Shown here: in pieces, positions 1 to 5,794 of the stretch
Layout: every line of letters starts with the position of its first letter
Position numbering within the stretch: position 1 is the stretch's first letter
Source: an uncultured Brevundimonas sp.
GTDB lineage: Bacteria; Pseudomonadota; Alphaproteobacteria; Caulobacterales; Caulobacteraceae
Reading direction: 5' to 3'
DNA length: 8,019 nucleotides
NCBI RefSeq assembly: GCF_943913055.1
Contig: NZ_CALTWS010000128.1
Coordinates: 1 to 8,019, forward strand
Translations under genes and position numbers: made by a program
The notes under the pieces: generated by a model
Seen by the model: only the letters and a program-made list of their open reading frames with translations
Told to the model about the DNA's origin: nothing
Database searches by the model: none

Positions 1-112
1 AACCGGCATCGATCGCGCCGTACCAGCCATTCGGCTCCGCCGACGCCGTTCCGGCAGAAAGGGCGAGAGCGCTTGCGGCGCTTGTAGCCAGGATCAAAGT
101 CTTAACGCGCAT
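1..112 (-). CDS. OmpA-like outer-membrane protein, N-terminal fragment (runs off window start)
   Basis: Reading leftward from an ATG at 112-110, the minus strand stays open for 37 codons to the window edge. Residues 1-25 form a typical Sec signal peptide: basic start (MRVK), a hydrophobic Ala/Leu core, and an AxA cleavage site (TASA) before Glu26. The mature protein begins EPNGWYGAIDAG. A '(D/N)GWYGA(I/V)D.G' start directly after the signal resembles the beta-barrel domain of OmpA-family proteins in Caulobacterales; this is from memory of the family and rests on only a dozen mature residues. A Shine-Dalgarno-like GGAGG (complement of 123-127) lies 10 nt before the start, slightly long but usable. 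The gene is divergent from argB, so 113-342 should hold both promoters. The signal peptide is firm; the OmpA assignment is tentative. Another secreted beta-barrel protein is possible. Confidence 0.72.
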   Translation of the reverse strand, partial: MRVKTLILATSAASALALSAGTASAEPNGWYGAIDAG

Positions 113-156
113 GGGGAAATGCCCTCCGCAGCCCAAAATGAAGTCGTGAGCGATCT

Positions 157-182
157 TTGGACCCCCACGCGAGTTCCATATC
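157..182 (+). promoter_or_regulatory. weak candidate promoter for the argB operon
   Basis: In the ompA/argB spacer, TTGGACC (157-163) and TCCATATC (175-182) are 11 bp apart. That spacing fits the Caulobacter housekeeping layout (TTGACGS, 10-14 bp, GCTANAWC), and the -10 element matches 5 of 7 specified bases. The -35 matches only 4 of 7, so this is a weak call. A second -10-like TGTATATC at 255-262 has no recognisable -35. The rest of 113-342 holds nothing firm that I can name. Confidence 0.22.
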
Positions 183-342
183 AGCCCCTAATGTCAAGGT
201 CGAGCCATCGCGGCAGTATTGCTGCGTGTCGTGGCGCCCGCGCTACATGGCGGTTGTATATCAGCTCGCGCCATGAGGGGATGGGGGCTCCCGCCGTTTG
301 ATAATGACACGAGCCGCCCTTGGCCTTAGTGACCCGCACATC

Positions 343-1272
343 ATGGACGAGACGATGCGCCAATCCGAAGATCGCGGCTGGGACACTGCCAAGACCCTGG
401 CCGAGGCCCTGCCTTACATCCAGGTATATGATCGCAAGATCGTGGTCATCAAATACGGCGGCCATGCCATGGGCGAGAGCGCGGTGGCCAAACAGTTCGC
501 GGCCGATGTGGTGCTGTTGAAGCTGATGGGCGTCAATCCGGTCGTCGTCCATGGCGGAGGGCCGCAGATCAGCGCCATGCTGGACAAGGCCGGGGTCAAG
601 TCCAGCTTCGTCGACGGCCTGCGCGTCACAGACCCGGCGACGATGGAGGTGGCGGAAATGGTCCTGTCCGGCGCGGTCAACAAGGAGATCGCCCACTGGA
701 TAACCATGGCCGGCAAGGAGGCGGACGTGCGCGGCGTCGGCCTCTCAGGCAAGGACGCAGGGTTGCTCACCGTCGAGAAGACACGGCGGACCCAGCGCGA
801 TCCGGACAGCATGATCGAGCATGAGGTCGACCTGGGCTACGTCGGCGAACCGACCAAGGTCGATCCCAAGCTTATCGCGGGCCTTATTGCATCTGAAACC
901 GAGGACTGGGTGCCGGTCATCGCTCCCATCGGCGTCGCCGAGGACGGCCAGACCTACAATGTGAATGCCGACACGGTGGCCGGGGCCGTGGCCGGATCGC
1001 TGAACGCCAAACGCATGCTGCTGCTGACCGACGTGCCGGGCGTGCGCGGCGCAGACGGAGAGATCATCCGCCAGATGACGGTCGGCGAAGCGTCCAAGCT
1101 GATCGAGGACGGCATCGCCACCGGCGGCATGATCCCCAAGCTGCAGACGGCCATGGCCGCTGTGCGGGCCGGGGTCGAAGCCGTGGTCATTCTGGACGGG
1201 CGGCGGCCGCATGCCATGCTGGTCGAGCTATTCACCGAGCATGGTGCGGGGACGCTGGTGCAGGCCGGATGA
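343..1272 (+). CDS. argB: acetylglutamate kinase ArgB
   Basis: This enzyme phosphorylates N-acetyl-L-glutamate with ATP, the second step of arginine synthesis in the cytoplasm. Counting from ATG 343 (309 aa), the sequence shows the phosphate-binding KYGGHAMG at 37-44, the VVHGGGP loop around 68-74, FVDGLRVTD, GLSGKDAG, LLTDVPGV and ATGGMIPK with its conserved Lys near 266. These are family signatures in the right order. About 20 residues before KYGG (WDTAKTLAEALPYIQ) match the N-terminal helix of hexameric, arginine-inhibited kinases, so feedback inhibition by arginine is a fair inference. The start is uncertain. ATG 343 lacks a good ribosome site; alternatives in frame are TTG 298, ATG 304 and ATG 355, the last with a GGA seven nt upstream. 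All keep the helix. The gene heads an operon, its stop overlapping the next start (ATGA at 1269-1272). Confidence 0.96.
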   Translation: MDETMRQSEDRGWDTAKTLAEALPYIQVYDRKIVVIKYGGHAMGESAVAKQFAADVVLLKLMGVNPVVVHGGGPQISAMLDKAGVKSSFVDGLRVTDPATMEVAEMVLSGAVNKEIAHWITMAGKEADVRGVGLSGKDAGLLTVEKTRRTQRDPDSMIEHEVDLGYVGEPTKVDPKLIAGLIASETEDWVPVIAPIGVAEDGQTYNVNADTVAGAVAGSLNAKRMLLLTDVPGVRGADGEIIRQMTVGEASKLIEDGIATGGMIPKLQTAMAAVRAGVEAVVILDGRRPHAMLVELFTEHGAGTLVQAG

Positions 1273-1943
1273 GCGGTCCTGTGGGTACAGGGCTGGATCA
1301 CGTCCGCCACTGGGTGTTCGACATGGACGACACCCTTTATCCGCGCGAGCAGGGGCTGATGTCGCTGGTGCAGGCGCGTATCAACGCCTTCGTCGTCGAG
1401 GCTGTGGGCATGGCCCCCGATGAGGCCGCCGTCCTGCAGCGCCAGTTCCTCGACGAACACGGCACCACGCTGGCGGGCCTGATGGCCAGCTACACCATCG
1501 ACGCCGACCGCTTCCTGCATGAGGTACACGACGTGCCGCTTGACGGGCTTGAGGCTGACCCGCGTCTGGCGGATCAACTGAAGGTCCTGCCGGGTCGGTG
1601 CTATGTCTTTACCAACGGAGCGCGCGAATATGCGCACCGGGTTCTGGCTCATCTAGGAATCGCCGACTGTTTCGAAGGGATTTTCGCTATCGAGGATGCC
1701 GAACTGACGCCCAAGCCCGCGCCTTCCACGTTTCGGAGGATGCTGGACCGGTTCGGCATCGATCCGCATCGCGCCGCCTTTTTCGAGGACACGCCCCGCA
1801 ATCTGGAGCCTGCCAAGATCCTTGGCATGGCGACGATCCTGATCGGCGATGGCCACGGCAAGCCACTGGGCGACCACATCGACTACATCGCCCCCGACCT
1901 GCACGACTTCCTTTCCGACCTGAGCTTCAAGGACGCCGCATGA
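1269..1943 (+). CDS. HAD-family phosphatase, pyrimidine 5'-nucleotidase type
   Basis: This 224-residue protein has a complete set of HAD catalytic motifs. Motif I is VFDMDDTLYP with nucleophile Asp18 and acid/base Asp20, motif II is FTNG with Thr115, motif III is the Lys149-Pro150 pair, and motif IV is FFED with Glu173-Asp174. Residues from about 28 to 100 form a helical cap between motifs I and II, as in subclass I HAD enzymes. The DMDDTLYP start and overall length fit the pyrimidine 5'-nucleotidase group (yeast Sdt1/Phm8-like), which dephosphorylates nucleotides or small phosphates. The true substrate cannot be read from sequence. Its ATG overlaps the argB stop and its own TGA overlaps the dapD start (ATGA both times), so translation is probably coupled. 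Genes of this type often sit between argB and dapD in alphaproteobacteria, which suggests a housekeeping or metabolite-repair role that remains unproven. Confidence 0.9.
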   Translation: MSGPVGTGLDHVRHWVFDMDDTLYPREQGLMSLVQARINAFVVEAVGMAPDEAAVLQRQFLDEHGTTLAGLMASYTIDADRFLHEVHDVPLDGLEADPRLADQLKVLPGRCYVFTNGAREYAHRVLAHLGIADCFEGIFAIEDAELTPKPAPSTFRRMLDRFGIDPHRAAFFEDTPRNLEPAKILGMATILIGDGHGKPLGDHIDYIAPDLHDFLSDLSFKDAA

Positions 1944-2800
1944 CCGCGCACGCCGATCTGGAAACTGTTATCGAACAGGCCTGGGAAGACCGGGCCGACA
2001 TCTCGACAGCCACGCACGGTGATGTGCGCAAGGCCGTCGAACTGGCGCTGGCGCTGCTGGATTCTGGCCAAGCGCGCGTCGCTTCTCGGGGCGAAGACGG
2101 TGTCTGGACCACGCATCAGTGGCTGAAGAAGGCGGTGCTGCTGTCGTTCCGTCTGAATCCCAATGTCCGCATGGGGGCCCACGTCGGCGCGACCATGGGC
2201 CAGATCGATCCGACGCCCGGCCCCTATTGGGACAAGGTGCCGGTCAAATGGGCCAACTGGACCGAGGCCCAGTTCGAGGGCGCGGGCTTCCGTGCCGTGC
2301 CAGGTGCCGTGGCGCGTCAGGGCGCCTTCATCGGTCGTAACGTCGTGCTGATGCCCAGCTTTGTGAACATCGGTGCCTATGTCGATGAAGGGTCCATGGT
2401 CGATGCTTGGGCCACCGTCGGATCCTGTGCCCAGATCGGCAAGAACGTCCATCTTTCGGGCGGGGCGGGCATCGGCGGCGTGCTGGAGCCGCTGCAAGCC
2501 AATCCCACCATCATCGAGGACGGCTGCTTCATCGGGGCCCGTGCAGAGGTCGCGGAAGGTGTTATCGTGCGCGAGGGCGCGGTTCTGGCCATGGGCGTCT
2601 ATCTGTCGGCCTCGACCAAGATCGTGGACCGCGCGACCGGCGAGGTCTTCCGGGGCGAAGTTCCGGCCTACAGCGTCGTGGTGCCGGGTGCATTGCCCGA
2701 TCCGAATGGCGGGCCGTCGCTGTATTGCGCCGTGATCGTCAAGCGCGTGGACGCCCAGACGCGGGCCAAGACGGGCGTCAACGAGCTGCTGCGGGACTGA
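1940..2800 (+). CDS. dapD: 2,3,4,5-tetrahydropyridine-2,6-dicarboxylate N-succinyltransferase DapD
   Basis: DapD transfers succinyl from succinyl-CoA to tetrahydrodipicolinate in the succinylase branch of lysine and meso-diaminopimelate synthesis, feeding both protein and peptidoglycan. The 286 residues include an N-terminal helical domain (about 1-100) and a left-handed beta-helix of hexapeptide repeats (about 125-250). The hallmark block MVDAWATVGSCAQIGKNVHL lies at 153-172, followed by GGVLEPLQA and IIEDGCFIGARAEV. By offset from the E. coli enzyme, Asp155 and Glu203 correspond to catalytic Asp141 and Glu189. The C-terminus (SLYCAVIVKRVDA, then NELLRD) is also typical. The start at 1940 overlaps the upstream stop (ATGA) and matches the expected length (E. 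coli 274). A longer in-frame extension upstream runs through the HAD gene and is not real. dapE, which I would half expect nearby, does not follow. Confidence 0.97.
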   Translation: MTAHADLETVIEQAWEDRADISTATHGDVRKAVELALALLDSGQARVASRGEDGVWTTHQWLKKAVLLSFRLNPNVRMGAHVGATMGQIDPTPGPYWDKVPVKWANWTEAQFEGAGFRAVPGAVARQGAFIGRNVVLMPSFVNIGAYVDEGSMVDAWATVGSCAQIGKNVHLSGGAGIGGVLEPLQANPTIIEDGCFIGARAEVAEGVIVREGAVLAMGVYLSASTKIVDRATGEVFRGEVPAYSVVVPGALPDPNGGPSLYCAVIVKRVDAQTRAKTGVNELLRD

Positions 2801-2814
2801 AACGAGAACATCCC

Positions 2815-2833
2815 TTGGCCGCAAAGTGGCCAA
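2815..2833 (+). terminator. hairpin downstream of dapD, possible weak terminator
   Basis: TTGGCC (2815-2820) and GGCCAA (2828-2833) are perfect inverted arms. A G-U pair and a C-G pair can extend the stem to 8 bp with an AAA loop. It begins 14 nt after the dapD stop, a natural place for operon end or RNA 3'-end protection. No T-run follows, so it is not a canonical intrinsic terminator; it could equally be an operator for the next gene. Confidence 0.4.
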
Positions 2834-2891
2834 TCCGACAGACGGCAGCTTGGCGGGCAGGCTAGAGACACCCCTCACACGGGGGGCGCCC

Positions 2892-3128
2892 ATGCGCATC
2901 TACCAGTTTCACTTCTTCGATCCGCGCGGCAATGTTCCAGCCCTGGACCTGGCGGAATACGAAGACGACGGCGCGGCCAGTCGCTCGGCCATGAAGCGTC
3001 TGGATGACCATGCCAGCTGTCAGGGCGTCGAGCTTTATGAGGGCGATCGCCTGGTGCTGCGCGTCGAACGGGCGGGCGGCGTGAAGCACCCAAATACGTT
3101 CGTACCGGATCAGATCATTCCCGTCTGA
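2892..3128 (+). CDS. small protein of unknown function, resembling the DUF6894 type
   Basis: This is a 78-residue protein starting MRIYQFHFFDPRGN and ending PDQIIPV, with no signal peptide or membrane segment and one cysteine. The pattern is an N-terminal strand with aromatics (YQFHFF), an acidic stretch containing DLAEYEDDGAA, a helix with SAMKRLDDHA, then strands in VELYEGDRLVLRVER. This order resembles small alphaproteobacterial proteins of the DUF6894 type (strand, 'D..G.EL.D...A..EA', helix). The likeness is loose and no function is known. I chose ATG 2892 over the in-frame ATG 2826 because the conserved-looking part begins there and the 22 upstream residues look like untranslated sequence. 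A G-run at 2881-2886, 5 nt ahead, is the only ribosome-site candidate. The gene lies 91 bp after dapD and may be read through from it or have its own promoter. Confidence 0.72.
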   Translation: MRIYQFHFFDPRGNVPALDLAEYEDDGAASRSAMKRLDDHASCQGVELYEGDRLVLRVERAGGVKHPNTFVPDQIIPV

Positions 3129-3166
3129 AACCTTCCCGATACGTCGTTTCGCCTAAGTCGGTTTCC

Positions 3167-3202
3167 GGCGGACGAACCGCCAGACCATCGCCTATCGGGC
3201 GA
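3167..3202 (+). repeat. two small inverted repeats just before the Crp/Fnr gene
   Basis: GGCGG-ACGAA-CCGCC (3167-3181) and TCGCC-TATCG-GGCGA (3188-3202) are two consecutive perfect 5-bp stems with 5-nt loops, 6 nt apart, ending two bases before the start codon. The second contains the only purine-rich tract that could serve as the ribosome site. They could be RNA hairpins or operator half-sites. Short GC stems occur by chance in such DNA, so function is unproven. Confidence 0.3.
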
Positions 3203-3204
3203 AT

Positions 3205-3894
3205 ATGCATCAAGCCTTGCCGTCGAATGCCCTGCTCGCCGCCCTGTCGCCCGAAGACCGCGAGGCCCTGACAGGGGCAGCTACCCTCTTCACCTTCCAG
3301 GTCGGGCACGTCTTCGTCGAGGCCGGTGAACCGGTCACCCACGTCTACTTGATCCAACGCGGGATCGTGTCAGCCGTCGCCGCCATGGCCGACGGCCGTA
3401 CAGTCGAGGTCTTCATGGTCGGTCGCGAGGGCATTACCCATCCGGCCGCCAGCGCAGCGCCGGTCCGCACCTACTCTCGCCACGCTGCCCAGGCCGATGG
3501 CGAGGCCTGGAAGATCGAAGTCGGTCGCCTGCGCCAGCTGTGCCGCGAACGCCCGGCCGTCCAGTCGACCATCCTGTCGTATGCCTCGACGCTGCAGTCG
3601 GAACTGGAGCAGTCGGCGGCCTGCAACGCCCTGCACCGGGCCGAGCAGCGGTTCGCCAAATGGCTGCTGCGCTGCCACGACCGCATCGACGGCGACACCC
3701 TAAACCTGACGCAGGAATACCTGGCCGCCATGCTGGGGTCACAGCGCACCACGGTGAACGAGGCGGCACAGGCCCTGCAGAAGACCGGGGCCATCACCTA
3801 TTCGCGAGGCAAGATCACCATCATCGACCGGGCCATGCTCGAGCGGACGGCCTGCGAGTGCTACAACGGACGCACCGCAGAACCGCCGCTTTGA
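3205..3894 (+). CDS. Crp/Fnr-family transcriptional regulator
   Basis: This 229-residue cytoplasmic DNA-binding regulator has two recognisable parts. Residues about 10-125 form a cNMP-binding-like beta-roll (GHVFVEAGEPVTHVYLIQRG, then EVFMVGREG). Residues about 145-215 form a Crp-type winged helix: LNLTQEYLAAMLGSQRTTV is the helix-turn-helix, followed by a wing in TGAITYSRGKITIID. A C-terminal DRAMLERTACECY tail is common in a large alphaproteobacterial Crp subgroup. The cAMP-contacting signature of true Crp (GEL...R[ST]) is absent: the equivalent stretch reads GREGITHP and then RTYSRHA. There is also no N-terminal cysteine cluster like that of Fnr; the cysteines are at 113, 140, 157, 217 and 219. 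The signal it senses is therefore unknown. It ends 6 bp from the stop of the convergent sugar dehydrogenase, and its targets cannot be read from the window. Confidence 0.9.
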   Translation: MHQALPSNALLAALSPEDREALTGAATLFTFQVGHVFVEAGEPVTHVYLIQRGIVSAVAAMADGRTVEVFMVGREGITHPAASAAPVRTYSRHAAQADGEAWKIEVGRLRQLCRERPAVQSTILSYASTLQSELEQSAACNALHRAEQRFAKWLLRCHDRIDGDTLNLTQEYLAAMLGSQRTTVNEAAQALQKTGAITYSRGKITIIDRAMLERTACECYNGRTAEPPL

Positions 3895-3900
3895 ACGGGC

Positions 3901-5127
3901 TTAGTTCGCGGTCGCCAGCCGGACCAGCTTGCCATTCTGTTCGTCGGTGATGGCCCAGACGGCTCCGTCCGACCCGACCGCCACGTCGCGCACGCGCTCG
4001 CCCAGATCGGTCAGCAGGCGCTCCTCGCCGACGACGCGATTGTTCTCCAGTACCAGTCGCGCGATGTGCTTTTCCTTCAGGCCTGCAACCAGCAGGTTGC
4101 CGTTCCAGCCGGGGAACATGGCCCCCTGATACAGGGTCATGCCGCCGGGCGCGATGACGGGATCCCAGTAGTAGACGGGCTGTTCGGTGCCCGCCTTGGC
4201 CGTATTGCCCGCATTGATCGGCCCGCCGCGATATTCGATGCCGTAGGCCGCGTCTGGCCAGCCATAGTTCTTGCCCGCCTGATCCAGATTGATCTCGTCG
4301 CCGCCGCGCGTGCCGTGCTCGACGGTCCAGACGTCGCCGTTGGCGGCGACTGCGATGCCTTGCACATTGCGGTGACCCAGGCTCCAGATTTCCGGCAGGG
4401 CCCCGTCCTGGCCAACATAGGGGTTGTCCTGCGGCACGGTGCCGTCGGCATTGATGCGGATGGTCTTGCCCATGTGCGAGCCCAGATCCTGGGCCTGAGG
4501 TCGCATGGGGGCGTCGGATCGCTCGCCCAAGGTGATGAACAGATGTCCGTCGGGCGCGAAGGCCAGCGAGGAGCCGAAATGCTTGTCACCGTCATAAACC
4601 GGCAGGGCGCGGAAGATGACCTGCACATTTTCGACCCGGCTGCCGTCGTCCGACAGGCGGCCGCGCGCGACCGAGGTGGCGTTGCCGCCGGTGCGGGCCT
4701 CTGAATAGCTCCAGTAGATCATGCGATCCTGATCGAACGTCGGGCCGATAACGACATCCAGCAGCCCTCCCTGACCCCGCGCATCCACGGCAGGCAGGCC
4801 GGCGACGGGTTCGCCGACCATGCCTTCGGCGGTGATGATACGCAGACGACCCGGCTTTTCCGTCACCAGCCAGCGGCCGTCCGGCAGCATGGCCAGGCCC
4901 CAGGGATGCTCCAGTCCCGAGGCGACGACGGTGTGCGCCATGGCCGCTTCGGTGCGGACGGCCGGTGCTCGCGTCTGCCCGGCAAAGGCCGGGGTCTGGT
5001 TCGGGGCATTGGCGGGCCGGGTCTCCAGCGGTGCGCCGGGCGCGGCGGGCGCATCCTGTCCATTGGCTCCACAGGCGGCCGCCAGGGTCAGGGTGGAGAC
5101 GGTCGCGGCGAGGGCGATCAGGCGCAT
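3901..5127 (-). CDS. PQQ-dependent aldose sugar dehydrogenase family lipoprotein
   Basis: This 408-residue member of the glucose/sorbosone dehydrogenase family is related to E. coli YliI/Asd and soluble glucose dehydrogenase, which oxidise aldoses in the periplasm using PQQ and calcium. The first 18 residues are a lipoprotein signal ending LAAA before Cys19. An Ala/Pro/Gln-rich linker runs to about residue 60, then a six-bladed propeller begins at GLEHPWGLAMLPDGRWLVTE. Family marks include GQGGLLDV, KHFGSSLAFAPDG with His183 as the expected catalytic base, GKTIRINADG, IWSLGHRN, EHGTRGGDEIN and WDPVIAPGGM. The start at 5127 has a good GGAG (complement of 5134-5137) six nt upstream. The gene stands alone, convergent with the Crp/Fnr gene and divergent from the tRNA. 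No PQQ synthesis genes are in view, so cofactor supply is unknown and the actual substrate is unproven. An EcfG-type promoter match lies upstream. Confidence 0.92.
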   Translation of the reverse strand: MRLIALAATVSTLTLAAACGANGQDAPAAPGAPLETRPANAPNQTPAFAGQTRAPAVRTEAAMAHTVVASGLEHPWGLAMLPDGRWLVTEKPGRLRIITAEGMVGEPVAGLPAVDARGQGGLLDVVIGPTFDQDRMIYWSYSEARTGGNATSVARGRLSDDGSRVENVQVIFRALPVYDGDKHFGSSLAFAPDGHLFITLGERSDAPMRPQAQDLGSHMGKTIRINADGTVPQDNPYVGQDGALPEIWSLGHRNVQGIAVAANGDVWTVEHGTRGGDEINLDQAGKNYGWPDAAYGIEYRGGPINAGNTAKAGTEQPVYYWDPVIAPGGMTLYQGAMFPGWNGNLLVAGLKEKHIARLVLENNRVVGEERLLTDLGERVRDVAVGSDGAVWAITDEQNGKLVRLATAN

Positions 5128-5168
5128 GGAACACTCCGGCAGTCAGTTCGGGAAAGGGTCTGTCGGAC

Positions 5169-5194
5169 AACGGTATCGGAAGCCTGACCGTTCC
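5169..5194 (-). promoter_or_regulatory. candidate EcfG/SigT general-stress promoter for the sugar dehydrogenase
   Basis: On the minus strand GGAAC (complement of 5190-5194) is followed after exactly 17 bp by CGTT (complement of 5169-5172). The published alphaproteobacterial general-stress sigma consensus (EcfG; SigT in Caulobacter) is GGAAC, 16-17 bp, CGTT, so this is a full match. Transcription would start near 5160, giving a leader of about 33 nt with the ribosome site well placed. A match of this length can arise by chance; its correct strand and distance raise the odds. Confidence 0.5.
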
Positions 5195-5231
5195 GCGACA
5201 GGGGCCCGGTTTGATGCGACCGATCGCCTCT

Positions 5232-5255
5232 GGTGCCGGCAAGGTCCACGGCACC
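5232..5255. repeat. inverted repeat abutting the tRNA promoter
   Basis: GGTGCC (5232-5237) and GGCACC (5250-5255) are perfect inverted arms 12 bp apart, ending at the base before the TTGAAA -35 hexamer. A competing repeat, AAGGT (5241-5245) with ACCTT (5253-5257), overlaps it. Either could be a protein-binding site, but nothing identifies a regulator. Confidence 0.3.
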
Positions 5256-5284
5256 TTGAAACGCGCCGCGCCCGCCTATATAGG
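5256..5284 (+). promoter_or_regulatory. probable housekeeping promoter for the tRNA gene
   Basis: TTGAAAC (5256-5262) is followed after 12 bp by CCTATATA (5275-5282). This fits the Caulobacter housekeeping layout (TTGACGS, 10-14 bp, GCTANAWC) and also gives TTGAAA with TATAGG at 17 bp in standard spacing. The bases after the -10 are GC-rich (GGCACGCC), as in stringently controlled stable-RNA promoters. A start near 5290 would leave a leader of roughly 55 nt before the mature tRNA. Confidence 0.58.
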
Positions 5285-5346
5285 CACGCCTCTTCCGGCG
5301 GACAGACCAGTTCCCGTCGGACCTGAACGACCTGTTCGTCGATTGG

Positions 5347-5423
5347 GGCTGGATAGCTCAGCTGGTTAGAGCGGTGGATTCATAACCCACAGGTCGGCGG
5401 TTCAAGTCCGCCTCCAGCTACCA
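5347..5423 (+). tRNA. tRNA-Met (CAT), elongator type
   Basis: A full cloverleaf of 77 nt with encoded CCA (5421-5423) can be folded. The acceptor GGCTGGA (5347-5353) pairs with TCCAGCT (5413-5419), with one G1-U72 wobble. The D stem is GCTC/GAGC, the anticodon stem GTGGA/CCCAC around loop TTCATAA, and the T stem GGCGG/CCGCC around TTCAAGT. The anticodon is CAT at 5381-5383. A paired first base (not the C1-A72 mismatch of initiators) and lack of three G-C pairs at the base of the anticodon stem argue against initiator Met. The alternative is the lysidine-modified tRNA-Ile2, which shares the CAT anticodon, but the overall shape (GGC...GCTACCA ends) looks like alphaproteobacterial elongator Met. 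The anticodon stem has an A-C mismatch at 31-39. Confidence 0.95.
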
Positions 5424-5428
5424 TCGCC

Positions 5429-5453
5429 GCAACCCCTCCAGACCTTCCGCGTT
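5429..5453 (+). promoter_or_regulatory. near-match to an EcfG/SigT stress promoter before the acidic lipoprotein
   Basis: GCAAC (5429-5433), 16 bp, then CGTT (5450-5453) differs from the EcfG consensus GGAAC-N16/17-CGTT by one base, in the usually conserved second G. It starts six nt after the tRNA end, and a transcript start near 5461 would place the ribosome site (5474-5478) correctly. The mismatch makes this speculative; readthrough from the tRNA promoter is the alternative source of transcript. Confidence 0.25.
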
Positions 5454-5484
5454 AACGGCCAAGGTTCAATCCTGGAGGACATCC

Positions 5485-5784
5485 ATGCGTATCCGTATTC
5501 CCGCCGCTGCCGCCGCCCTCGCCGCCCTCTCGCTGGGCATGGCCGCCTGCACCGAGGCCGAGCAGGACGAGGTTCAGGCCGACGCCAATGAAGCCGCCGC
5601 CGAAACCGGTCAGACGCTGGAACAGGCGGGCGATGCGCTGGGCGAAGAAGCCGCGCAGGTCGGGTCGGCGATCGCCGCTGGCGCAGGCGAAGTCGCCCAG
5701 GAGGTCGATCAGGCCACCGATGATCTGGCCCGCGACGCCGAAGCCCAGAAGGCCGAAACGGCCCGCGAAGAACGCTCTGAATAG
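5485..5784 (+). CDS. small acidic lipoprotein of unknown function
   Basis: This 99-residue protein has a strong ribosome site (GGAGG at 5474-5478, six nt before ATG). Residues 1-21 are a lipoprotein signal (MRIRIP, an Ala/Leu core, then GMAA) with Cys22 as the lipidation site. The 78-residue mature part is almost all Ala, Glu, Asp, Gln, Gly, Thr and Val, with 22 acidic and 4 basic residues and no Phe, Trp, Tyr, His, Pro or Met. Such composition predicts one or two long amphipathic helices or a largely disordered chain, tethered to a membrane in the periplasm. It has some flavour of LEA-like or coiled-coil stress lipoproteins, but I recognise no family and assign no function. It is 61 bp after the tRNA and convergent with the TlpA gene across a shared hairpin. 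Confidence 0.85.
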   Translation: MRIRIPAAAAALAALSLGMAACTEAEQDEVQADANEAAAETGQTLEQAGDALGEEAAQVGSAIAAGAGEVAQEVDQATDDLARDAEAQKAETAREERSE

Positions 5785-5794
5785 TTGATGCGTC

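Noticed and set aside
192..197. Perfect TTGACA on the minus strand as a -35 for the ompA-like gene
   Set aside because: No suitable -10 element lies at either 16-18 bp or the 10-14 bp Caulobacter spacing downstream of it.
1598..1939. In-frame upstream extension of dapD
   Set aside because: It would overlap the HAD gene, whose motifs are intact, and would add 114 residues not found in DapD proteins.
1883..2899. Long open frame (338 codons) on the minus strand opposite dapD
   Set aside because: It mirrors a highly conserved DapD coding region in GC-rich DNA, its translation is rich in Arg/His/Gly without family features, and it has no ribosome site. It is a shadow frame.
3882..3912. Imperfect stem between the convergent Crp/Fnr and sugar-dehydrogenase stops as a terminator
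   Set aside because: Two short arms (GAAC/GTTC and ACCGC/GCGGT) need a 6-nt bulge and no T-run follows, so support is too weak.
4066..4704. Plus-strand open frame (212 codons) opposite the sugar dehydrogenase
   Set aside because: Shadow of the real minus-strand gene; no ribosome site or recognisable domain.
4592..5254. Alternative minus-strand frame (220 codons) overlapping the sugar dehydrogenase start
   Set aside because: The translation is low-complexity Arg/Pro/Gly and competes with a frame that carries a lipobox and clear propeller motifs.
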